Source: Pseudoxanthomonas sp. SE1 (lineage in GTDB: Bacteria; Pseudomonadota; Gammaproteobacteria; Xanthomonadales; Xanthomonadaceae). Taken from it: a stretch of DNA of 64,000 bases. Made by a program: the position numbers and the translations under genes. The notes under the pieces were generated by a model. The model was not told where the DNA came from and did not search any database. It saw nothing but the letters and a program-made list of their open reading frames with translations. Positions 43,639 through 52,988 of the stretch are shown here, one piece after another. The DNA lies in NCBI RefSeq assembly GCF_029542205.1, contig NZ_CP113783.1, positions 673,001 to 737,000 on the forward strand, in the 5' to 3' direction. Every line of letters starts with the position of its first letter. Position 1 is the stretch's first letter.

Positions 43639-44496
43639 ATGCGCACGGCCCTCGTCTTCGGCGCCAGCGGGCAGATCGGCGAAGCGTTGCTGGCGCGCCT
43701 CGAAGGTGCGGCGTGGCAGGTGTTCGCGGTATCGCGGACACCCAGGGCGGCTTCGTCGAGTATCCGCTGGTTGACGGGTGAGTTCGCCGCCGTCGCCGGA
43801 TTGCCGGCGGCGGTCGACGTGATCTTCAGCACGGGCCCGCTGGATGGATTCGCCCAATGGTATGCACGCGGCCTGGTCGCGGCGCCGCGCGTGATCGCGT
43901 TCGGATCCACCAGCCTGGATACCAAGCAGGCATCGGGCGATGCCTACGAACGTGACATCGTTGCGCGTCTGCAGGCCGCGGAGCGGCTCGTCTTCGACAC
44001 GGCTGGAGCGAACGGCGCGGCAGCGACGGTGCTGCGTCCGACCCTGGTCTATGGCGCAGGCCGCGACCAGACGCTGGCGCGGATCGCGGCGATGGCGCGG
44101 CGCGTGGGATGCTTCGTGTTGCCGCGGGGCGCCACCGGGAGGCGCCAGCCCGTGCATGTCGACGACCTGGCGACGGCAGCGCTCGCAGTCGTGGATGCGT
44201 CCGCCACGCATGGGCGGGCGTATGCATTGCCGGGGGGCGAGACGCTGGCATATCGCGAGATGATCGCGCGCACGCTGGTGGCGCTGGATCCGCCGGCGAG
44301 ACTGTGGGAAGTGCCGGTGCCGATGTTCAAGGTGGCGCTGTCGCTGGCGCGCAGTGCCGGCATGATGCGGGCGCTTACCGACGATGCGGTCTCGCGGATG
44401 CGCGATGACCTGGTGTTCGATGCTTCGCCGGCAGAGCGTGATTTCGGCTATGCGCCGCGCTCCTTCATCATGGACGCGCGTGCGGTGGGTGCGTAG
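43639..44496 (+). CDS. NAD(P)-dependent epimerase/dehydratase family protein
   Basis: A 285-aa Rossmann-fold protein of the extended short-chain dehydrogenase type. The nucleotide-binding motif is ALVFGASGQIGEALLARLEG at the N-terminus. VLRPTLVYGAGRDQTLARIA and QPVHVDDLATAALAVVDA are typical of this family, as is the absence of a clear YxxxK. Substrate unknown. It starts six bases after mrpG. Its TAG stop (44494-44496) is the TAG of a GTAG-headed REP element. Confidence 0.82.
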   Translation: MRTALVFGASGQIGEALLARLEGAAWQVFAVSRTPRAASSSIRWLTGEFAAVAGLPAAVDVIFSTGPLDGFAQWYARGLVAAPRVIAFGSTSLDTKQASGDAYERDIVARLQAAERLVFDTAGANGAAATVLRPTLVYGAGRDQTLARIAAMARRVGCFVLPRGATGRRQPVHVDDLATAALAVVDASATHGRAYALPGGETLAYREMIARTLVALDPPARLWEVPVPMFKVALSLARSAGMMRALTDDAVSRMRDDLVFDASPAERDFGYAPRSFIMDARAVGA

Positions 44497-44574
44497 AGCG
44501 GAGCTTGCTCCGCTGCTCCTGGAGAAGTCGATGCGATGCCAGCCTCGGCATCAGCCGGGCAAGCCCGGCTCCAC
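44493..44574. repeat. Pair of REP stem-loops, GTAGAGCGGAGCTTGCTCCGC family
   Basis: The first unit is GTAGAGCGGAGCTTGCTCCG (44493 on) with the self-complementary core AGCGGAGCTTGCTCCGCT. The second (44552-44574), inverted, reads GTGGAGCCGGGCTTGCCCGG on the other strand. A related pair lies at 47742-47804. Confidence 0.85.
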
Positions 44575-44575
44575 G

Positions 44576-45055
44576 TCAGTACTTCCAGCCCATCTTCCGG
44601 TAGAACTTGCTGAGCACCCACACCGGCCCGATCAGCAGGTAGGTGAGGTCGGTCAGGAAGCTGGGCTTCTTGCCTTCGATCTTGTGGCCGACGAACTGCG
44701 CGATCCACGCGACCACGAACACGCCGAGCGCGAGGAAGAACAGATTCTGCAGCCCCAGCAGGCTTTCCAGCCAGCGCGTCAGCCAGGCCATGGCGATGAA
44801 GATCGCCAGCATGCCGAAGCCCAGCGGGCGCGAGAGCTTGTAGTAGTACATCCACGCACCGAACATCGCCAACGCGGCCCACGCGCCGGACTTGATCCAG
44901 GTGCCGAACACCGGGATGCACCACAGCAGCGCGACCACGGTCCACAGGATCATGGGCACGGCGAAGACGTGGATCAGCTGGTTGGTGTCGTTCTGGTGGT
45001 CGCCGGAATAGCTGGCGAACCAGCGGTCCACCGGGCGTTGCGCGGTTGCGTTCAT
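44576..45055 (-). CDS. DUF962 / Mpo1-like membrane protein
   Basis: A 159-aa membrane protein of the Mpo1-like (DUF962) family. The opening RWFASYSGDHQNDTNQLIHVFAVPMI has the conserved His and Asn residues of the family. Four hydrophobic helices follow, and the C-terminal GPVWVLSKFYRKMGWKY is typical. Yeast Mpo1 is an iron-dependent dioxygenase acting on 2-hydroxy fatty acids; whether the bacterial protein does the same is inferred. The stop abuts the REP pair. Confidence 0.85.
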   Translation of the reverse strand: MNATAQRPVDRWFASYSGDHQNDTNQLIHVFAVPMILWTVVALLWCIPVFGTWIKSGAWAALAMFGAWMYYYKLSRPLGFGMLAIFIAMAWLTRWLESLLGLQNLFFLALGVFVVAWIAQFVGHKIEGKKPSFLTDLTYLLIGPVWVLSKFYRKMGWKY

Positions 45056-45144
45056 TCATCCCTCCCGAGGATGGCAATGCGGCAGGGTATGGAGCATACC
45101 CCAGCCCGGCCAGGGTTGCCGGGCCGGTGGTCGGTCCCGGCCGA

Positions 45145-45480
45145 TCAGTGCGCGGCGGCCTTCGAAAACAGCTGGATCACCGCCACGCCGGCCACGATCA
45201 GGCCCATGCCCAGCATGGCGGGCAGGTCCAGCGGCTGCTTCAGTACCACCCATCCGATCAGGGCGATCAGCACGATGCCGGCGCCGGACCAGATCGCGTA
45301 GGCCACGCCGACCGGCACCGTCTTCAGCGTGAGCGACAGGAAGTAGAACGCGATGCCGTAACCCGCGGCGACCAGCAGCGAAGGACCCGGTCGGGTGAAG
45401 CCTTCGGAGGCTTTCAGTGCGCTGGTGGCGATGACCTCGGCGGCGATGGCGATGCTCAGGTACAGGAAGCCTGCATTCAT
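45145..45480 (-). CDS. SMR-family multidrug efflux transporter
   Basis: A 111-aa four-helix transporter of the small multidrug resistance family. The essential glutamate is in [20 protein letters not shown] (Glu14 in EmrE numbering), followed by the [20 protein letters not shown] helix and [21 protein letters not shown]. This pattern fits EmrE-type drug/proton antiport more than Gdx guanidinium export, but the distinction is not firm. The start at 45480 is taken as it gives the family N-terminus; an in-frame start at 45507 is possible. Confidence 0.88.
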   Translation of the reverse strand: MNAGFLYLSIAIAAEVIATSALKASEGFTRPGPSLLVAAGYGIAFYFLSLTLKTVPVGVAYAIWSGAGIVLIALIGWVVLKQPLDLPAMLGMGLIVAGVAVIQLFSKAAAH

Positions 45481-45513
45481 GGCGGTCTCCAATGCGGAAG
45501 CCGCCATTCTGAC

Positions 45514-45584
45514 CTGTGGGAGCGACGTCAGTCGCGATGGCGGTTATCGGTGATGCCTCATCGCGACTGACGTCGCTCCCACAG
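45514..45584. repeat. REP palindrome, GTGGGAGCGACGTCAGTCGCGA family
   Basis: Near-perfect arms CTGTGGGAGCGACGTCAGTC and GACTGACGTCGCTCCCACAG (extending to TCGCGAT... at the inner side) enclose a loop of about 20 bases. It lies between the divergent-facing SMR gene start and the purC stop. Confidence 0.92.
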
Positions 45585-45596
45585 AGCGCGAATCGC

Positions 45597-46523
45597 CTAC
45601 TCGACCACGATGCCGGCCAGCTTCTGCAGCGCTTCGGCGTACTTGGCGCGCGTGCGCTCGATGACCTCGGCCGGCAGCGATGGTCCGGGGGCTGTCTTGT
45701 TCCAGTCCAGCGTTTCCAGATAATCGCGCACGAACTGCTTGTCGTAGCTGGGCGGGCTGGTGCCGACTTCGTACTGGTCCGCAGGCCAGTAGCGCGAGGA
45801 ATCCGGCGTCAGCATCTCGTCCATGATGTACAGGCGGCCGTCCTCGTCCGTGCCGAACTCGAACTTGGTGTCGGCCAGCAGGATGCCGCGCTCGGCGGCG
45901 AAATCGGCAGCGAAGCGGTAGATGCGCAGGGTGGCGTCGCGCACGCGCTCGGCCAGTTCGGCGCCCACGGTCTTCACCATCGCGTCGAAATCGATGTTCT
46001 CGTCGTGGTCGCCGACGGCGGCTTTCGTCGACGGGGTGAAGATGGGTTCGGCCAGCTTCTCGGCCTGGCGCAGGCCGTCGGGCAGTTCGATGCCGCTGAC
46101 CTTGCCGGTGCGCTGGTAATCCTTCCAGCCGCTGCCGATCAGGTAGCCGCGTGCGATGGCTTCCACCGGCACCGGCTTGAGCTTCTTCGTCACCACCGCG
46201 CGCCTGGCGTACAGCGAGGCGTCCACGCCGGCCGGCAGCACGCTGGCGACATCGATGCCGGTCAGGTGGTTCGGCATCAGGTGCGCGGTCTTGGCGAACC
46301 AGAAGTTGGAGATCTGGCAGAGCATCTCGCCCTTGCCGGGAATGGGGTCGGGCAGCACCACGTCGAACGCGGACAGGCGGTCGGTGGCCACCATCAGGAG
46401 GCAATCGCCGTCGGGCGCATCGGCGGGCAGGCGGTCGCGGGGCAGGTCGAACACGTCGCGGACCTTGCCGCGGTGGCGCAGGGTGAGGCCGGGCAGATCG
46501 GATTGAAGCAACGTCGTGGGCAC
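45597..46523 (-). CDS. purC: Phosphoribosylaminoimidazole-succinocarboxamide synthase PurC
   Basis: A 308-aa purine-synthesis enzyme that joins aspartate to CAIR using ATP. Motifs include [57 protein letters not shown] and LADTKFEFG. The length, near 300, is that of the proteobacterial/eukaryotic-like long form. The start is GTG 46523 ([14 protein letters not shown] follows), supported by AAGGAG six bases upstream; an in-frame extension to 46991 has no family match. Confidence 0.93.
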   Translation of the reverse strand: MPTTLLQSDLPGLTLRHRGKVRDVFDLPRDRLPADAPDGDCLLMVATDRLSAFDVVLPDPIPGKGEMLCQISNFWFAKTAHLMPNHLTGIDVASVLPAGVDASLYARRAVVTKKLKPVPVEAIARGYLIGSGWKDYQRTGKVSGIELPDGLRQAEKLAEPIFTPSTKAAVGDHDENIDFDAMVKTVGAELAERVRDATLRIYRFAADFAAERGILLADTKFEFGTDEDGRLYIMDEMLTPDSSRYWPADQYEVGTSPPSYDKQFVRDYLETLDWNKTAPGPSLPAEVIERTRAKYAEALQKLAGIVVE

Positions 46524-46721
46524 AAACACTCCTTGGGGAGTTCCGGAAACCAGCGAGGCGTACAGCGTCGTGGGGGCGTGCGGCAGGCCGTGCGCCCGTG
46601 CCCCGGGGTGGCCCATCACCCGCTGCTGCGGGGCCAGGTACCGGACCGGGCCGCGTAGTGTACGGCGCTTGGGGGCCGTGTGTGCCGTAAAATGGCCCAC
46701 TTGCTGAAGAAGGCGGGCTGG

Positions 46722-47051
46722 ATGAAGCGCTGGTACGGGAAACTGCTGGGATTCGTGGCGGGTTGGCTGCTGATGCGCCATCCCCTGGGCGGCCTGGTGG
46801 GCCTGATCATCGGCCACGCCTTCGACGAGGACTGGTTCAAGCTCAGCCGCGACAACCCATACCGCGTACTCGGCCTGACCAGCGACGCGGACGATGCCGA
46901 GATCGACCAGGCCTACCGCCGGCTCATCTCCCAATACCACCCCGACAAGATGGCCGGCGCCGCGGAAGAGCTGCGTCGCCAGGCCGAACACAAAGCCGGC
47001 GAGATCAACGCCGCCTACGACCGCATCAAGACCCTGCGCAAGCGCAAGTGA
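46722..47051 (+). CDS. Membrane-anchored J-domain protein (DjlA-like, short)
   Basis: A 109-aa DnaJ-type co-chaperone. An N-terminal membrane segment ([31 protein letters not shown]) is followed by a J domain with [20 protein letters not shown] and the HPD motif in [10 protein letters not shown]. This resembles DjlA without its central TerB-like domain, which would make it less than half the usual length. It would stimulate DnaK near the inner membrane. ATG 46722 is preferred; ATG 46692 is an in-frame alternative. It is nine bases from rpe. Confidence 0.82.
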   Translation: MKRWYGKLLGFVAGWLLMRHPLGGLVGLIIGHAFDEDWFKLSRDNPYRVLGLTSDADDAEIDQAYRRLISQYHPDKMAGAAEELRRQAEHKAGEINAAYDRIKTLRKRK

Positions 47052-47059
47052 GCCCCTCC

Positions 47060-47734
47060 ATGTCGAACTGCATCATCGCCCCGTCCATCCTGTCCGCCGA
47101 CTTCGCCCGCCTGGGCGAGGAAGTCGACAACGTGCTGAAGGCCGGCGCCGACTGGGTGCACTTCGACGTGATGGACAACCATTACGTGCCCAACCTGACC
47201 ATCGGCCCGCTGGTGTGCAGCGCGCTGCGCAAGCATGGCGTCACCGCACCGATCGACGTGCATCTGATGGTGGAGCCGGTGGACAGGATCGTGCCGGACT
47301 TCGCCGAGGCAGGCGCCAGCATCATCAGCTTCCACCCGGAAGCCTCGAAGCACGTGCACCGTACGATCCAGCTGATCAAGTCCCTGGGCTGCAAGGCCGG
47401 CCTGGTGCTCAATCCGGGTACGTCGGTGGACGTGCTGGACTGGGTGCTGCCGGAACTCGACCTGGTGCTGCTGATGTCGGTGAACCCGGGCTTCGGCGGG
47501 CAGGCCTTCATCCCGTCGGCGCTGGACAAGCTGCGCGCCGTGCGCGCGATGATCGACAAGACCGGCAAGGACATCCGCCTGGAGATCGACGGCGGCGTGA
47601 AGGCGGACAACATCGGCCAGATCGCGGCGGCGGGCGCGGATGCCTTCGTTGCCGGCTCGGCGATCTTCAATGCGCCTGACTACAAGGATGTGATCGATCG
47701 CATGCGCGCCGCGGTGGCCGACGCGCGCGCCTGA
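47060..47734 (+). CDS. rpe: Ribulose-phosphate 3-epimerase
   Basis: A 224-aa TIM-barrel enzyme interconverting ribulose-5-phosphate and xylulose-5-phosphate in the pentose phosphate pathway. Motifs are [31 protein letters not shown] with metal ligands, [28 protein letters not shown] and [10 protein letters not shown]. The ATG lies nine bases after the J-domain gene. A REP pair follows the stop. Confidence 0.95.
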   Translation: MSNCIIAPSILSADFARLGEEVDNVLKAGADWVHFDVMDNHYVPNLTIGPLVCSALRKHGVTAPIDVHLMVEPVDRIVPDFAEAGASIISFHPEASKHVHRTIQLIKSLGCKAGLVLNPGTSVDVLDWVLPELDLVLLMSVNPGFGGQAFIPSALDKLRAVRAMIDKTGKDIRLEIDGGVKADNIGQIAAAGADAFVAGSAIFNAPDYKDVIDRMRAAVADARA

Positions 47735-47741
47735 TCGGCGC

Positions 47742-47804
47742 GTAGAGCGGAGCTTGCTCCGCTTTCCCGGGGGATCTGCCGAAGCGGAGCAAGCTCCGCT
47801 CTAC
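47742..47804. repeat. REP stem-loop pair, GTAGAGCGGAGCTTGCTCCGC family
   Basis: Arms GTAGAGCGGAGCTTGCTCCG and CGGAGCAAGCTCCGCTCTAC are mutual inverted repeats of about 22 bases. It is the same family as at 44493. Confidence 0.9.
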
Positions 47805-47812
47805 ACGGAAAA

Positions 47813-47836
47813 GGGCGGTGGCCTTCGCCACCGCCC
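47813..47836. terminator. Hairpin after rpe, possible terminator
   Basis: A perfect 10-bp stem GGGCGGTGGC / GCCACCGCCC with loop CTTC. On the plus strand no T-run follows; on the minus strand TTTT follows. Its function for rpe is therefore uncertain. Confidence 0.4.
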
Positions 47837-47937
47837 CGGAAGAATTGGAGGCTGATCCTGCCTCCGCCCGTCGTCCCTGCTATGGCCTCCCACGCTACGG
47901 ATGGTCTGTGACGGGAAGATGACGATGGCTGGGATGT

Positions 47938-48045
47938 TGTAGGAGCGACGTGAGTCGCGACCGCGGATCATCAGTTCCAGGGCTCTCTGGTCGACAGGTT
48001 CGCTGGTCGCGACGGCGTACGGTCGCGACTCACGTCGCTCCTACA
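47938..48045. repeat. REP palindrome with long loop, GTAGGAGCGACGTGAGTCGCGA family
   Basis: Arms TGTAGGAGCGACGTGAGTCG and CGACTCACGTCGCTCCTACA (each extending further inward with CGACC/GGTCG) enclose about 60 bases. It is a GTAG-headed relative of the GTGGGAGCG elements and lies just upstream of the lipid kinase gene. Confidence 0.9.
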
Positions 48046-48085
48046 GGAGAGCGGCTATGCTCGCGCGTCCCCCAAGGAACTTCCC

Positions 48086-49051
48086 ATGACCGCACCTCGC
48101 TGGCGCCTGATCCTCAACGGAAAATCCGCCGGCGACGACGACCTGCGCGACGCCGTGGGTTCGATGCGCGAAGAAGGCATCGCACTCGACGTGCGGGTGA
48201 CCTGGGAAGACGGCGATGCCGAGCGTTACGTCGCCGAGGCCATCGCCGACGGCGTGGATACCGTCATCGCCGCCGGTGGCGATGGCACGCTGAGCGAAGT
48301 GGCGACCACGCTCGCGCATCGCGACGAGGCCGCCGATGCGTTGCCGTCGCTCGGGCTGGTGCCGCTGGGCACTGCGAACGATTTCGCCATGGCGGCCGGC
48401 ATTCCGGATGAAGCACTGCCCGCACTGCGGTTGGTCCGGGACATCGCGGCTGTATCGATCGACCTGCTGCGCATCGATGCCGAAGACGGCGAGCACTGGT
48501 GCGCCAATCTCGCCAGTGGCGGCTTCGGTACCGAGGTCACCGTGGAGACCGACGAAGGCCTCAAGAAAATGCTCGGCGGCCTGGCCTATCTGGTCACCGG
48601 GATCGCCAAGCTGGGCCGCATCGAGCCGGTGACCGCGCGCGTGCACGGCCCGGACTTCGACTGGCAGGGTGAGTTCATCGCCGTAGGCATCGGCAACGGA
48701 CGCCAGGCGGGAGGCGGGCAGGCACTGTGTCCGGATGCGCTGGTCGATGATGGCGCGCTGGACCTGACCATCGTGCCGGAGTTGTCCGGCGAGGTGGCCG
48801 CCACCGTGGGAACACTGGTGAAGGACGGCAAGCATGCCGCGCTGGAGCGCGTGGCCACCCGTGCCCGATTGCCATGGGTCGAACTGGAGGCCGAGCAGCC
48901 GATCACCCTCAACCTGGATGGCGAGCCCGTCCAGTCCCGGCGCTTCCGCATCGAATGCGTCCCCGGCCGCGCCCGCATGCACCTGCCGGCGGACTGTCCG
49001 TTGCGCATGCAACCGGATGCCCAGTGGCCGGCGGGTCCGCGCGTCGGGTAA
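48086..49051 (+). CDS. YegS-like lipid / diacylglycerol kinase
   Basis: A 321-aa lipid kinase of the diacylglycerol kinase catalytic family, YegS type. Signature stretches are [38 protein letters not shown] with the GGDGT motif, [29 protein letters not shown] and [15 protein letters not shown]. It would phosphorylate a lipid such as phosphatidylglycerol in E. coli YegS. AAGGAA lies seven bases before the ATG. The trpE leader region begins right at its stop. Confidence 0.9.
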   Translation: MTAPRWRLILNGKSAGDDDLRDAVGSMREEGIALDVRVTWEDGDAERYVAEAIADGVDTVIAAGGDGTLSEVATTLAHRDEAADALPSLGLVPLGTANDFAMAAGIPDEALPALRLVRDIAAVSIDLLRIDAEDGEHWCANLASGGFGTEVTVETDEGLKKMLGGLAYLVTGIAKLGRIEPVTARVHGPDFDWQGEFIAVGIGNGRQAGGGQALCPDALVDDGALDLTIVPELSGEVAATVGTLVKDGKHAALERVATRARLPWVELEAEQPITLNLDGEPVQSRRFRIECVPGRARMHLPADCPLRMQPDAQWPAGPRVG

Positions 49052-49060
49052 AGTAGGGCC

Positions 49061-49207
49061 GTGTCCCATCCCGCGCTCCCGCTTTCCAAAGATTCCGCAC
49101 GCCCTGGCTGGCGATGGTGGCCCGTAGCCGTCGCCCATACCGCCACCGCGTCCCGGAAGGAAAGCCCGCTTGATCTCGCACGACCAGTTCCAGCAGTACG
49201 CTGCTGA
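49061..49207 (+). promoter_or_regulatory. Candidate trp leader ORF with Trp-Arg-Trp-Trp codons upstream of trpE
   Basis: GTG 49061 opens a 48-codon frame reading (M)SHPALPLSKDSARPG, then Trp-Arg-Trp-Trp at codons 17-20 (TGG at 49109, 49115, 49118). It stops at 49207, 38 bases inside trpE in another frame. TAAAGT at 49049-49054 ends six bases before the GTG. Ribosome stalling at scarce Trp could affect trpE initiation. No terminator hairpin with a T-run is seen, so classical transcription attenuation is not supported. Confidence 0.4.
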
Positions 49208-50642
49208 AGGTTTCAACCGCATCCCCGTCGTCCGTGAAGTGCTGTCCGACCTGGACACGCCGCTCTCGGTCTACCTGAAACTCGCCGACGCGCCGCACAC
49301 CTACCTGTTCGAATCGGTGGAGGGCGGCGAACGCTTCGGCCGCTATTCCATCATCGGTCTGCCGGTGCGGCGCGTGGTCACCTTCCACGGCCATCGCCTG
49401 GAAATCCGCGATCATGGCCAGCTGGTCGAGGCGCGCGATGTGGACGATCCCTTCGCCGAAGTCGAAGCGCTGCGCGCCGCCTATGCGGTACCCAAACTGG
49501 AAGGCCTGCCCGGGTTCACCGGCGGACTGGTGGGCTGGTTCGGATTCGAGTGCATCGGCTACATCGAGCCTCGACTGGCGACGGGCGACAAGCCCGACGA
49601 ACTCGACACCCCCGACATCCTGCTGATGCTGTCGGAAGAAGTCGCGGTCTTCGACAACCTCAAGGGCCGTCTCTATCTGATCGTGCACGCCGATCCACGC
49701 GAGGCGGGCGCATGGGACGCCGCGCAGGCACGGCTGGATGCGCTGACCACCAAGCTCCGGCAGCCCGGCTCGTATCCCACGCCGATCACCCGCGACGTGC
49801 TGGATGAAAGCCACTTCGTGTCCGGCTTCACCCACGACGGTTTCATCGCTGCGGTGGAAAAATCCAAGGAATACATCCGCGCCGGCGACATCTTCCAGGT
49901 GGTGCTGAGCCAGCGCCTGAGCGTGCCATTCAATGCGCGGCCGGTGGATGTCTACCGCGCCCTGCGTGCGCTGAACCCGTCGCCCTACATGTACTTCCTC
50001 GATGTCGGCGACGTGCAGGTGGTGGGTTCCTCGCCGGAAATCCTGGTGAGATTGGAACAGGGCGAAGTCACCGTGCGGCCCATCGCCGGCACGCGTCCGC
50101 GCGGGAAGACGCACGAGGAGGATCTCGCGCTGGAAGCCGAGTTGCTGGCCGACCCCAAGGAGCGCGCCGAGCACCTGATGCTGATCGACCTGGGCCGCAA
50201 CGACACCGGTCGCGTGTCGGAAGCGGGAACGGTGCAGGTGGGCGAGCAGTTCGTCATCGAACGCTACAGCCACGTCATGCACATCGTCAGCGAGGTCACC
50301 GGCAAGCTGTTGCCGGGCCTCAGCTACGCCGATGTGCTGCGCGCGACGTTCCCGGCCGGCACGGTCAGTGGCGCGCCCAAGATCCGCGCGCTGGAAGTGA
50401 TCCGCGAACTCGAGCCGATCAAGCGCAACGTCTACGCCGGCAGCATCGGCTACATCGGCTGGCACGGCGATGCCGACACCGCCATCGCCATCCGCACCGC
50501 CGTCATCAAGGATGGCCGCCTGCACGTGCAGGCCGGCGCCGGCATCGTCTACGACTCCGATCCCGAGAAGGAGTGGGACGAGACGATGAACAAGGGCCGC
50601 GCGCTGTTTCGCGCGGTGGCGGAAGCGGCGAAGGGGTTGTGA
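49170..50642 (+). CDS. trpE: Anthranilate synthase component I TrpE
   Basis: A 490-aa enzyme that makes anthranilate from chorismate with ammonia supplied by TrpG. The N-terminal part has the feedback-inhibition-type LESx region (YLFESVEGGERFGRYSIIG). The chorismate-binding core has DIFQVVLSQRLSVPF, IAGTRPRGKTHEEDLALEAE, LIDLGRNDTGRVSE and FPAGTVSGAPKIRALEVI. The start is TTG 49170, with AAGGAAAG upstream. A low-GC gene overlaps its stop by GTGA and separates it from trpG. Confidence 0.95.
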   Translation: MISHDQFQQYAAEGFNRIPVVREVLSDLDTPLSVYLKLADAPHTYLFESVEGGERFGRYSIIGLPVRRVVTFHGHRLEIRDHGQLVEARDVDDPFAEVEALRAAYAVPKLEGLPGFTGGLVGWFGFECIGYIEPRLATGDKPDELDTPDILLMLSEEVAVFDNLKGRLYLIVHADPREAGAWDAAQARLDALTTKLRQPGSYPTPITRDVLDESHFVSGFTHDGFIAAVEKSKEYIRAGDIFQVVLSQRLSVPFNARPVDVYRALRALNPSPYMYFLDVGDVQVVGSSPEILVRLEQGEVTVRPIAGTRPRGKTHEEDLALEAELLADPKERAEHLMLIDLGRNDTGRVSEAGTVQVGEQFVIERYSHVMHIVSEVTGKLLPGLSYADVLRATFPAGTVSGAPKIRALEVIRELEPIKRNVYAGSIGYIGWHGDADTAIAIRTAVIKDGRLHVQAGAGIVYDSDPEKEWDETMNKGRALFRAVAEAAKGL

Positions 50643-51286
50643 ACTTGACTGGTCGTATTAAGAAAAGTAGGTCGGAGCTGCAGGCTGCATTGTCGGAGCA
50701 GATTGAACTTCTTTCTGAATACTCGGCGGCTTTCGATCAAGGAAAGACTTCGATGGCAAAGCCGATGTCAACGTCGCTGAGAGTTCTTCTACATGAGACG
50801 AAAAGACAAAGGTCTCTGCTTGAACAACTCCAGCTACGGTCTGGGCTGCGCTACATCGATACAGCTGGTCCAATCAGTGCGAGTAATCTCGCGCCGCAAT
50901 CATTGCTGGTATCGATGAGGTTTGATACGGGCGACGTCAGTTTCGTCCCTCGTTGCATCTCTGGATTTGTACCGGAAGCGGGTTTTAAGAAGACTGTATT
51001 CTCTGACTGGTGGGGTCACCCTGTTGTTCGAATCCCCAAAGTAAAGGATTTTTCGCGCAGGGATTTGGTGCTCAGTGTCGCGGATACGGATGGAGGGGCG
51101 CATGTCGACGCTGGGTTGGAGTCCGAGTACTTCAGCCTAAGCCGGGCCAACGCGCTGGGTTGGGTGTTTTCCATTAATGGGGGCGACCCCACGCCGATGC
51201 CGAACCCTGTGCCTGCCTGCATGAGGCAGATTGCGCACGAAGTGATCGAAACCCTGGCGTCGTCCACGGCGATGATGAAAGGTTGA
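50639..51286 (+). CDS. Low-GC hypothetical gene inserted between trpE and trpG
   Basis: A 215-aa protein of unknown function. The N-terminal ~45 residues look coiled ([20 protein letters not shown]). A middle block follows, with [19 protein letters not shown], then [33 protein letters not shown] and [12 protein letters not shown]. There is no membrane segment. Its base composition is unlike that of its neighbours: sampled lines 50701-50760 and 50761-50820 have 26/60 and 29/60 G+C, versus 37/60 and 39/60 in trpE. GTG 50639 overlaps the trpE stop. It looks horizontally acquired. No family is assigned; the DGGAHVD...LSR...GW pattern may define a widespread uncharacterised group. Confidence 0.75.
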   Translation: MNLTGRIKKSRSELQAALSEQIELLSEYSAAFDQGKTSMAKPMSTSLRVLLHETKRQRSLLEQLQLRSGLRYIDTAGPISASNLAPQSLLVSMRFDTGDVSFVPRCISGFVPEAGFKKTVFSDWWGHPVVRIPKVKDFSRRDLVLSVADTDGGAHVDAGLESEYFSLSRANALGWVFSINGGDPTPMPNPVPACMRQIAHEVIETLASSTAMMKG

Positions 51287-51296
51287 AGGATTCTCT

Positions 51297-51875
51297 ATGC
51301 TTTTGATGATCGACAACTACGACAGCTTCACCTACAACCTCGTGCAGTACCTGCAATCTCTGGGTGCCGAGGTGAAGGTGGTGCGCAACGATGCGATGAC
51401 GGTCGACGAGATCGCGAAGCTCGCGCCCGAGCGCATCGTCATTTCGCCCGGCCCCTGCACGCCGAACGAAGCCGGAGTCTCGCTGGAGATCATCGAGCGG
51501 CTGGGTGCGAACACACCCATCCTCGGTGTCTGCCTCGGTCACCAGAGCATCGGCCAGGCCTATGGAGGCAACGTCATCCGCGCGGGCCGCATCATGCACG
51601 GCAAGACCTCGCGCATCCGCCATGAAGGCAAGGGCGTGTTCGCCGGTCTGCCGGACGCCTACGAGGCCACGCGCTACCACTCGCTGGTGGTGGAGCGCGG
51701 CAGCTTGCCGGATGCGCTGGAAATCACCGCGTGGACCGAGAACGACGACGGCAGCATCGAGGAGATCATGGGCCTGCGCCACCGCAAGTACCCCGTGGAA
51801 GGCGTGCAGTTCCACCCCGAGTCGATCCTGACCGAGCATGGGCATGCCCTGCTGAAGAACTTCCTCGAACGATGA
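51297..51875 (+). CDS. trpG: Anthranilate synthase component II TrpG
   Basis: A 192-aa glutamine amidotransferase that delivers ammonia to TrpE. Class I GATase triad: Cys in [16 protein letters not shown] (~79), and His/Glu in [14 protein letters not shown] (~170). It begins with [23 protein letters not shown] lies seven bases before the ATG. The gene is parted from trpE by the low-GC insertion. Confidence 0.95.
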   Translation: MLLMIDNYDSFTYNLVQYLQSLGAEVKVVRNDAMTVDEIAKLAPERIVISPGPCTPNEAGVSLEIIERLGANTPILGVCLGHQSIGQAYGGNVIRAGRIMHGKTSRIRHEGKGVFAGLPDAYEATRYHSLVVERGSLPDALEITAWTENDDGSIEEIMGLRHRKYPVEGVQFHPESILTEHGHALLKNFLER

Positions 51876-51876
51876 T

Positions 51877-51931
51877 GTAGGGCGGGCCCGGGCCCGCCAT
51901 CGCCATGCCGGTGGGCCAGGGCCCACCCTAC
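51877..51931. repeat. REP palindrome pair, GTAGGGCGGGCCCGGGCCCGCC family
   Basis: GTAGGGCGGGCCCGGGCCCG heads the left unit; the right unit read on the other strand is GTAGGGTGGGCCCTGGCCCA. The element fills the gap between trpG and trpD and ends nine bases before the trpD ATG. Confidence 0.85.
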
Positions 51932-51940
51932 GGAGCCCCC

Positions 51941-52987
51941 ATGCCACTGACACCTCAAGAAGCCCTGCAGCGCACCATCGAGCATCGCGAAATCTTCCAC
52001 GACGAGATGGTCGACCTCATGCGCCAGATCATGCGCGGCGACGTGTCGCCGACCATGACCGCCGCCATCCTGACCGGCTTGCGCGTGAAGAAGGAAACCG
52101 TCGGCGAGATCGCCGGCGCCGCCACGGTGATGCGCGAGTTCTCGCGCACCGTGGATGTCGCCGACCGGACGCATCTTGTCGACATCGTCGGAACCGGCGG
52201 CGATGGCTCGCATACGTTCAACATCTCCACCTGCTCGATGTTCGTCGCGGCCGCCGCCGGTGCGCGCATCGCCAAGCATGGCAACCGCAGCGTGTCGTCG
52301 AAGTCGGGCAGCGCCGACGTGCTGGAAGCGCTGGGCGTCGACATCGAACTGCAGCCGGAGCAGGTGGCGCAGTCCATCGCGAGAGCCGGCATCGGCTTCA
52401 TGTTCGCGCCGGTGCACCATCCCGCGATGAAAGTCGTGGCACCGGTGCGGCGCGAAATGGGCGTGCGCACCATCTTCAACATCCTGGGACCGCTGACCAA
52501 TCCTGCGGGCGCGCCCAGCATCCTGATGGGGGTCTTCCATCCGGACCTTGTCGGCATCCAGGCACGCGTGCTGCAGGAGCTGGGGGCCGAGCGCGCACTG
52601 GTGGTCTGGGGTCGCGACGGCATGGATGAACTGTCCCTGGGCGCTGGCACGCTGGTCGGCGAGTTGCGCGACGGCGAAGTGCGGGAATACGAACTCCACC
52701 CGGAAGACTTCGGCATCGCGATGGCCGCCAGCCGCAACCTGCGCGTGGCCGACGCCGCGGAATCGAAGGCGATGTTGCTGGGCGTGCTGGACAACAAGCC
52801 CGGTCCCGCCCGCGAGATCGTGGTGCTGAACGCGGGTGCGGCGCTGTACGTGGCCGGCGTGGCGGAGAGCATCGAGGACGGCATCGTCCGTTCACGGGAT
52901 GCCATCGCCAGCGGCAAGGCGTTGGAGCGCCTGCACCAGTTCGTCGCGACCACGCAGGCCCTGGGCCTGCCGCACACGGAGGCATGA
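51941..52987 (+). CDS. trpD: Anthranilate phosphoribosyltransferase TrpD
   Basis: A 348-aa enzyme attaching phosphoribose from PRPP to anthranilate. It has the PRPP-binding [53 protein letters not shown] and [15 protein letters not shown] 51941 is used; an in-frame ATG at 51905 lies inside the REP and is rejected. The ABM gene begins one base after it. Confidence 0.95.
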   Translation: MPLTPQEALQRTIEHREIFHDEMVDLMRQIMRGDVSPTMTAAILTGLRVKKETVGEIAGAATVMREFSRTVDVADRTHLVDIVGTGGDGSHTFNISTCSMFVAAAAGARIAKHGNRSVSSKSGSADVLEALGVDIELQPEQVAQSIARAGIGFMFAPVHHPAMKVVAPVRREMGVRTIFNILGPLTNPAGAPSILMGVFHPDLVGIQARVLQELGAERALVVWGRDGMDELSLGAGTLVGELRDGEVREYELHPEDFGIAMAASRNLRVADAAESKAMLLGVLDNKPGPAREIVVLNAGAALYVAGVAESIEDGIVRSRDAIASGKALERLHQFVATTQALGLPHTEA

Positions 52988-52988
52988 C

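Noticed and set aside
47813..47836. Hairpin after rpe as a strong terminator of rpe
   Set aside because: The stem is perfect but no T-run follows on the rpe strand, so it was kept only as a low-confidence entry.
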